A stretch of 64,000 nucleotides of DNA from Lawsonibacter faecis (GTDB lineage: Bacteria > Bacillota > Clostridia > Oscillospirales > Oscillospiraceae). Numbering within the stretch: position 1 is the stretch's first letter; every line of letters begins with the position of its first letter. A program made the position numbers and the translations under genes. Positions 59,965 to 64,000 of this stretch are shown piece after piece. Below the pieces are notes generated by a model, which saw nothing but the letters and a program-made list of their open reading frames with translations, searched no databases and was not told the DNA's origin. The stretch covers positions 310,001 to 374,000 of the forward strand of contig NZ_JACOPQ010000001.1 in NCBI RefSeq assembly GCF_014287675.1, in the 5' to 3' direction.

Positions 59965-60819
59965 ATGGACATCACTGAGATGCTCTACCGCCAAAAGTCA
60001 GGCATCATCTACAACGCCCTCTCCCGGACGCTGCAGCCGGGATATTTTTTTGGCCCTCACTGCCATAAAAATGTGGAGCTGTGCGTCATGAAGGAGGGTG
60101 AGTGCGACATCACGGTGAACAGTGAGGTCATCACCGTCCGCGGGGGAGAATTAATGGTCATCTTTTCCCACATGGTACACACCTTTCATATGCGGTCCAC
60201 CCGCCCGGCGGTCTTTTTACAGATGCACTTCGACCCGGAGAGCTTTCTGCATGTCTCGCCCACCGTCGTTGAAAATGTGGGTTTTCTGCACTCCATGGCC
60301 GACGAGCACAGCTCCTATCTGCATCAGCCCTGCTCTCCGGATCTGGTCGGCTGCATGGAGCGCGTCTGCCGGGAGATGCGCTCCCCAGACGAGGCGTTCA
60401 GCGGCCCGCTCTCCCAGCTCTATATCCACGAGCTGATCTTTCTCCTCTCCCGCGAAACCGACCAGAGCTACCGCCAGGTATTCAGCATCGGCAATCCCCT
60501 GGCCATCTCGGCCATTCAGTTCATCAGCGACAGGATGGACCAGCGCATATCCCTCCAGGACGTCGCCAGGCACTGCAAGGTGACGGTACGGCACCTGTCG
60601 GGCGTATTTAAAACCGCCGTCAACATCACTGTCAACGACTATATCAATATCGCCAAAATCGACCGCGCCATGCGCTATATTCTGGAGACGGACAACGATA
60701 TGACCACCATCGCCTCAAAGCTCGGTTTTTCCAGCGCGCAGTATTTCTCCACAATTTTTAAAAAATACACCCACGTCACCCCCACCGAATTCCGCAATAT
60801 GAGCGATAAGGATATCTGA
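59965..60819 (+). CDS. AraC-family regulator divergent from GH101
   Basis: This 284-residue protein has a cupin-like sensor half (FGPHCHKNVELCVMKEGECD; MVIFSHMVHTFHMR) and a C-terminal AraC DNA-binding domain with two helix-turn-helices (ISLQDVARHCKVTVRHLSGV; MTTIASKLGFSSAQYFSTIF). The ATG at 59965 is chosen over a longer upstream frame, because the promoter lies in that stretch and the sensor domain begins here. Its divergent position makes it the best candidate for controlling the GH101 gene in response to a mucin sugar. Confidence 0.9.
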   Translation: MDITEMLYRQKSGIIYNALSRTLQPGYFFGPHCHKNVELCVMKEGECDITVNSEVITVRGGELMVIFSHMVHTFHMRSTRPAVFLQMHFDPESFLHVSPTVVENVGFLHSMADEHSSYLHQPCSPDLVGCMERVCREMRSPDEAFSGPLSQLYIHELIFLLSRETDQSYRQVFSIGNPLAISAIQFISDRMDQRISLQDVARHCKVTVRHLSGVFKTAVNITVNDYINIAKIDRAMRYILETDNDMTTIASKLGFSSAQYFSTIFKKYTHVTPTEFRNMSDKDI

Positions 60820-60864
60820 TTTACCCTCCCCGCCCGCGCTTCCACGAGAGAACTCATAGACCGC

Positions 60865-60902
60865 AAAAGGCGCCCCCGCCGTCATCGGCGGGGGCGCCTT
60901 TT
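60865..60902. terminator. Bidirectional terminator between AraC and transglutaminase genes
   Basis: A 16-bp perfect stem (60865-60880 with 60887-60902), with A and T runs on either side, lies between the two convergent genes. Confidence 0.92.
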
Positions 60903-60904
60903 GC

Positions 60905-63316
60905 TCAGTACAGTCCATAGAGATACCGCAGAACCAGCCGCTGATACCATTTCTGTGACAAATCCGTCTCTCTTGCCAGTTTCTCCGTCTGGGCGCGGAC
61001 AAACTCCCGCTCCTCCCCGGTCAGAATGTGCTGACTGAATTTGGCCTTCTTGGCCAGCTCCTCCGCCCGCTCGTCCGCCTTCCGTCCGGGGGCAAAGGCC
61101 AGCAGCCGCTCCATATAGACGTACATCTCAATGACCGCCCGGTTGGCGTCTTCGTCCGCGAAGCGCCGGCCCCGGCTCCGCGCGGCGAGCTTCCGCCGCA
61201 GAACCAGCGCCACGGCCAGCAGCAGGAGGGCCGCCGGAACCGTCAGCCACCAGAGCCAGCTCCAGTCCGCCTTCGCCTTTCCGGGCTGATTGGCGCTGTG
61301 GGTGGGCTGGGGCGCGGAGGGCGTGGGGCTGGGGTCGGGTGTGGGCGTGGCGGAGGCGCTGGGGCTGGGGGGCGCGGTCTCGTCCGGGTCCCGCTCCCAG
61401 GGGAAGTCGCCGTTAAAGCCGGGTGTGACCTCCACGCTCTGCCAGCCGTACCCGTCGCAGTAGACCTCCACCCAGGCGTGGGCGTTGTAGTCGGGCACGT
61501 CCACCCGCTCCCCCGCCACCGTGTCGGCCACGTAGCCGGAGACATAGCGGGCGGGCACACCCAGGGTCCGCAGCATCAGGGCGGCGGCGCTGGCGTAGTG
61601 CATGCAGTAGCCCCGGCAGCTCTCCGTGAGGAAATAGGACACAAAGTCCTCTCCCGCCGGGGTGAGGGGGGTGTCCGGGTCGTACTCCGTGAGGCCGGCG
61701 AGGAACTGCGCCACCTGCCGGGCCAGCTCCAGCCGCTCCTCGGCGGTTATATTAACGCGCACCGTGAGGGACGACCCGTAGTAGATGGTCCCCTTGTCAA
61801 ACTCGCTGATATGAATCGGCTCTTCCTGGCTCCGGACCGTGCCGCCGATCCCCGACTCCGCCAGCAGGCTGCCCAAGGTCTCCTGCAGGTCCTCGGGCAC
61901 CTGGAGGTAGTGCTCCCGCACAAAAAGGCGGTAGTTCTGCTCCGCCTCGGCGTCCTCGCCGGTGAGGACCGCCCCGCTGAGGGGATTGGCCTCGTCCCTG
62001 GCATAGAGCACATGCTTCCATACGCCGGTACCCCGGGCCAGATAGGCGTCTCCGATGAACTCCGCCCCGGTCATGCGCTCGGGGGTGGTGAGGAGCTGAT
62101 AGGGCGTATAGACCACCGCCGTGGATCCGGCCAGGTTTTCAATGATATACCGCTTGGCGTTCACCTGGGGGTGTGTGCTCCGGTCCGCCAGGGCTGGGAA
62201 ATTGATGGGCTGGTAGTCCCCGATGCCGGGGACGGGCACGTCCACGTAGCGCGCGGCGTCCGGCTGGAACTGGGAGCTTGTCAACGCATCCAGGTTCATC
62301 TCCTGCCGCATCCAGCCGCTTTTCAGCTCCTCATAGGCCTCGTCGGGGAGCTGCTCCCAGCCCTCCCCGGTGTAGACGGCGGCGGACAGCCCCCGGAGGT
62401 AGATATGCCCGGTGGTGTCGGCCTCCACCCGGAGGGCGGTGCTGCCGTCGTAGTTCAGGGGGCCGGCCTTGGTGAGGTCCACCTCGGTGGAGCCGCCGCC
62501 CAGGCCCAGGTTTCCGTCCCCACTGACCATCTCACGCCCCGCCATGGTCACCCAGTCGGTGAGCTGGAGGCGCAGGCGCTCAATCTGATCGGAGCGCTGG
62601 TAGCCCTCGCCGGGCAGGAGCACCATCAGACCCGCCAGCAGGGCCGCCGCCAGGGGCAGGACGCACAGGGTGGTCTTGGCCGCCCCGTAGGGGTCCCGCT
62701 TGTTTGGCAGGCGGGTGAGCACGCCCATGCCCCAGAAGAGCACCAGCAGCAGCAGGGGCGTCCATGCCGGGGTGATGGTGACGCTCAGAGGCACCAGCAG
62801 CAGCGGGAAGGAGCCCCAGAAGGTCAGCCAGAAGGACCGCACCCGGACAAAGAGCCACCCCAGCCACAGCCCCATGGCCCCGGCGAACACCTGGCAGAGA
62901 AGGGTGCTGGTCTGCACCTCCCGCAGGAAGGAGAGCGTCCCCACCCACGCTGAGATGTCCAGCTCAGCCGAGGTGCCCAGGCTCCACCCGAAGGTGGCCA
63001 CCACCTGCCGGGCGCAGACCAGCGCGCCGACGCGCAGCTGCCCGTACTCCCAGACGACCACGCCCGCAAGCGCCGCGAGAGCCGCCAGAACCAGGAGCAA
63101 CCGCACCCCCAGGCGGGGGACGGAGAAGACGATCAGCGCCGCCGCGGCCGCCGCCAGACAGGTCAGGGTCAGCTTCCCTCCATCCACGGGGAGCTGGAAC
63201 GCCGTGACCAGGCAGAAGATGCTTCCGTAAACGCCCAGAAACAGCATCAGCCCGTCGGCCAGGAGGACCACGGAGCGCCGCTGGACGCCTAATTTCTCAT
63301 AATTTACGTGGTTCAC
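60905..63316 (-). CDS. Transglutaminase-like membrane protein (DUF3488/TgpA type)
   Basis: This 803-residue protein starts with GTG at 63314-63316, overlapping the stop of the DUF58 gene (GTGA), and has an N-terminal block of about six membrane helices. An extracellular transglutaminase core follows, with catalytic Cys in GYCMHYASA and His in NAHAWVEVY; the third position reads SVEVTP, so the usual Asp is a Glu. A Pro/Ser-rich linker (PSPSASATPTPDPSP), one more helix and a cytoplasmic C-terminal domain complete it. The TgpA-DUF58-MoxR arrangement is common; its role may be peptidoglycan or protein crosslink processing, which is not established here. Confidence 0.9.
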   Translation of the reverse strand: MNHVNYEKLGVQRRSVVLLADGLMLFLGVYGSIFCLVTAFQLPVDGGKLTLTCLAAAAAALIVFSVPRLGVRLLLVLAALAALAGVVVWEYGQLRVGALVCARQVVATFGWSLGTSAELDISAWVGTLSFLREVQTSTLLCQVFAGAMGLWLGWLFVRVRSFWLTFWGSFPLLLVPLSVTITPAWTPLLLLVLFWGMGVLTRLPNKRDPYGAAKTTLCVLPLAAALLAGLMVLLPGEGYQRSDQIERLRLQLTDWVTMAGREMVSGDGNLGLGGGSTEVDLTKAGPLNYDGSTALRVEADTTGHIYLRGLSAAVYTGEGWEQLPDEAYEELKSGWMRQEMNLDALTSSQFQPDAARYVDVPVPGIGDYQPINFPALADRSTHPQVNAKRYIIENLAGSTAVVYTPYQLLTTPERMTGAEFIGDAYLARGTGVWKHVLYARDEANPLSGAVLTGEDAEAEQNYRLFVREHYLQVPEDLQETLGSLLAESGIGGTVRSQEEPIHISEFDKGTIYYGSSLTVRVNITAEERLELARQVAQFLAGLTEYDPDTPLTPAGEDFVSYFLTESCRGYCMHYASAAALMLRTLGVPARYVSGYVADTVAGERVDVPDYNAHAWVEVYCDGYGWQSVEVTPGFNGDFPWERDPDETAPPSPSASATPTPDPSPTPSAPQPTHSANQPGKAKADWSWLWWLTVPAALLLLAVALVLRRKLAARSRGRRFADEDANRAVIEMYVYMERLLAFAPGRKADERAEELAKKAKFSQHILTGEEREFVRAQTEKLARETDLSQKWYQRLVLRYLYGLY

Positions 63317-64000
63317 CGCGCCTCCCCCTCTCCCGTTGGAGTCATGTGGAGGCGGCGGATGGGCCCGTCCACGCCGTCGATGTGGACCCCCACGTCCCGC
63401 AGGGAGCGTCCCTCCATGGGCGCGGGGGTGGAGAACATCTCCCACTGGAGGGCGCGCAGCTCCTTGATGTCGGAGACATAGCGGGTGCGCACCTCGAGGG
63501 TGCCCGGCTGAATCCACTGGACATAGTGGCCCCGCTCGGCCTCAATGAGCCCCCGGGACACCGCGTCCAGCCGGTCGAAGGCCCGGTCCAGGACCTCGGC
63601 CGGGCCGTAGAGGTCGAAGGTGAGCAGAATGGCGGTCTTACGCGGCTCCAGGGTCTCCCGCACCACCAGATCGTCCACCTTGGAGGAGAGCTTCCAGTGG
63701 ACGGAGCGGAGAGGGTCGCCGGGCCGGTAGGGCCGCAGGTCGTAGTCCTCGCCGGGGCCGCCGCCGGGCCGGGGCTTCATGACCGGGTTCTTGTCCTCCA
63801 TGCCCATAAGCCCCTTCACGCCCTCGGCGGGCAGGTTCAGGGGCAGCACCAGCACACGGGCGGCCTGGGGTACGGCCCGTCGGATGGAGAAGATGCCCAG
63901 CAGGTCGCACACCCGCACCCGCCTCACCTCCCACCGGAGGCAGCCGCAGTGGCTGGTGTCCAGCGGCTCCCGGAAGTCCATGCCCAGGGAGCCGCCCGCC
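63313..64000 (-). CDS. DUF58 domain protein (partial, N-terminus beyond window)
   Basis: The visible 229 residues include the DUF58 signature YRPGDPLRSVHWKLSSKVDDL and a von Willebrand-like fold around ILLTFDLYGPAEVLDRAFD. The frame stays open to the right edge, so the N-terminal part is missing. It is translationally coupled to the transglutaminase-like gene. DUF58 proteins usually accompany MoxR-type AAA ATPases and are thought to help mature or assemble envelope complexes. Confidence 0.88.
   Translation of the reverse strand, partial: AGGSLGMDFREPLDTSHCGCLRWEVRRVRVCDLLGIFSIRRAVPQAARVLVLPLNLPAEGVKGLMGMEDKNPVMKPRPGGGPGEDYDLRPYRPGDPLRSVHWKLSSKVDDLVVRETLEPRKTAILLTFDLYGPAEVLDRAFDRLDAVSRGLIEAERGHYVQWIQPGTLEVRTRYVSDIKELRALQWEMFSTPAPMEGRSLRDVGVHIDGVDGPIRRLHMTPTGEGEAR

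Noticed and set aside
63317..63517. A longer start for the transglutaminase-like protein
   Set aside because: The extra residues are Arg/Pro/His-rich, overlap the DUF58 gene out of frame and come before the first membrane helix; the GTG at 63316 has a strong ribosome site.

Overview
The window is 64 kb of GC-rich, gene-dense DNA from an anaerobic, Gram-positive, probably spore-forming member of the Clostridia. An Oscillospiraceae-like gut bacterium (relatives of Oscillibacter, Lawsonibacter or Flavonifractor) is the best guess. The evidence is strong AGGAGG ribosome sites with some GTG/TTG starts, a SigH-type sporulation sigma factor, giant surface proteins with C-terminal SLH domains, an HPr with the regulatory serine, a clostridial EF-G paralogue and a four-cluster ferredoxin/molybdoenzyme pair. 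The taxonomic placement is inference. No rRNA, tRNA, CRISPR array or prophage was seen.

Region 1 (1-8585, minus strand): a dihydroxyacetone kinase pair (dhaK cut by the window edge, dhaL), a complete branched-chain-amino-acid-type ABC transporter (livF, G, M, H, J), an L-2-amino-thiazoline-4-carboxylate hydrolase-like protein and an aldo/keto reductase. A perfect terminator separates these from an AraC regulator. Region 2 (8885-13621): an ECF sigma/anti-sigma pair, a possible small Cys protein, a nicotinamidase-like hydrolase, a PfkB sugar kinase, a SigH-like sigma factor and a SnoaL/NTF2-like protein.

Region 3 (14085-26471, plus strand) is a tightly packed catabolic cluster: a three-part TRAP transporter, an opine-dehydrogenase-like enzyme, a CdaR-type regulator, an ornithine-cyclodeaminase/mu-crystallin-like enzyme, an MmgE/PrpD protein, a maleate-isomerase/Asp-Glu-racemase-like protein, an FAD oxidoreductase, a molybdopterin oxidoreductase and a 4x[4Fe-4S] ferredoxin. 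I do not recognise this combination as a described pathway. It looks like uptake and redox breakdown of an N-substituted amino acid or imino/unsaturated organic acid, and it is the best candidate here for an undescribed system.

Region 4 (26526-35951): a decayed IS3-family element that seems to have cut off the last SLH domain of a secreted M16C metallopeptidase, then an EF-G paralogue, a MATE efflux pump behind a structured leader with its own strong promoter and terminator (candidate riboswitch, possibly guanidine-IV/mepA type), and a DUF1576 membrane protein.

Region 5 (36014-46181): a nine-gene minus-strand operon encoding a complete PTS including its own EI and HPr, with an ascorbate (Ula/Sga)-type permease but amino-sugar enzymes (AgaS-like SIS protein, second SIS protein, tagatose-bisphosphate aldolase subunit, HAD phosphatase). 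Divergent from it are a GntR/UTRA regulator and nagA.

Region 6 (46370-60819): three SLH-anchored surface proteins, the largest being a GH101 endo-alpha-N-acetylgalactosaminidase, divergent from an AraC regulator. Together regions 5 and 6 read as a mucin O-glycan (core 1, GalNAc) foraging locus. The window ends with a transglutaminase-like membrane protein and a partial DUF58 protein.
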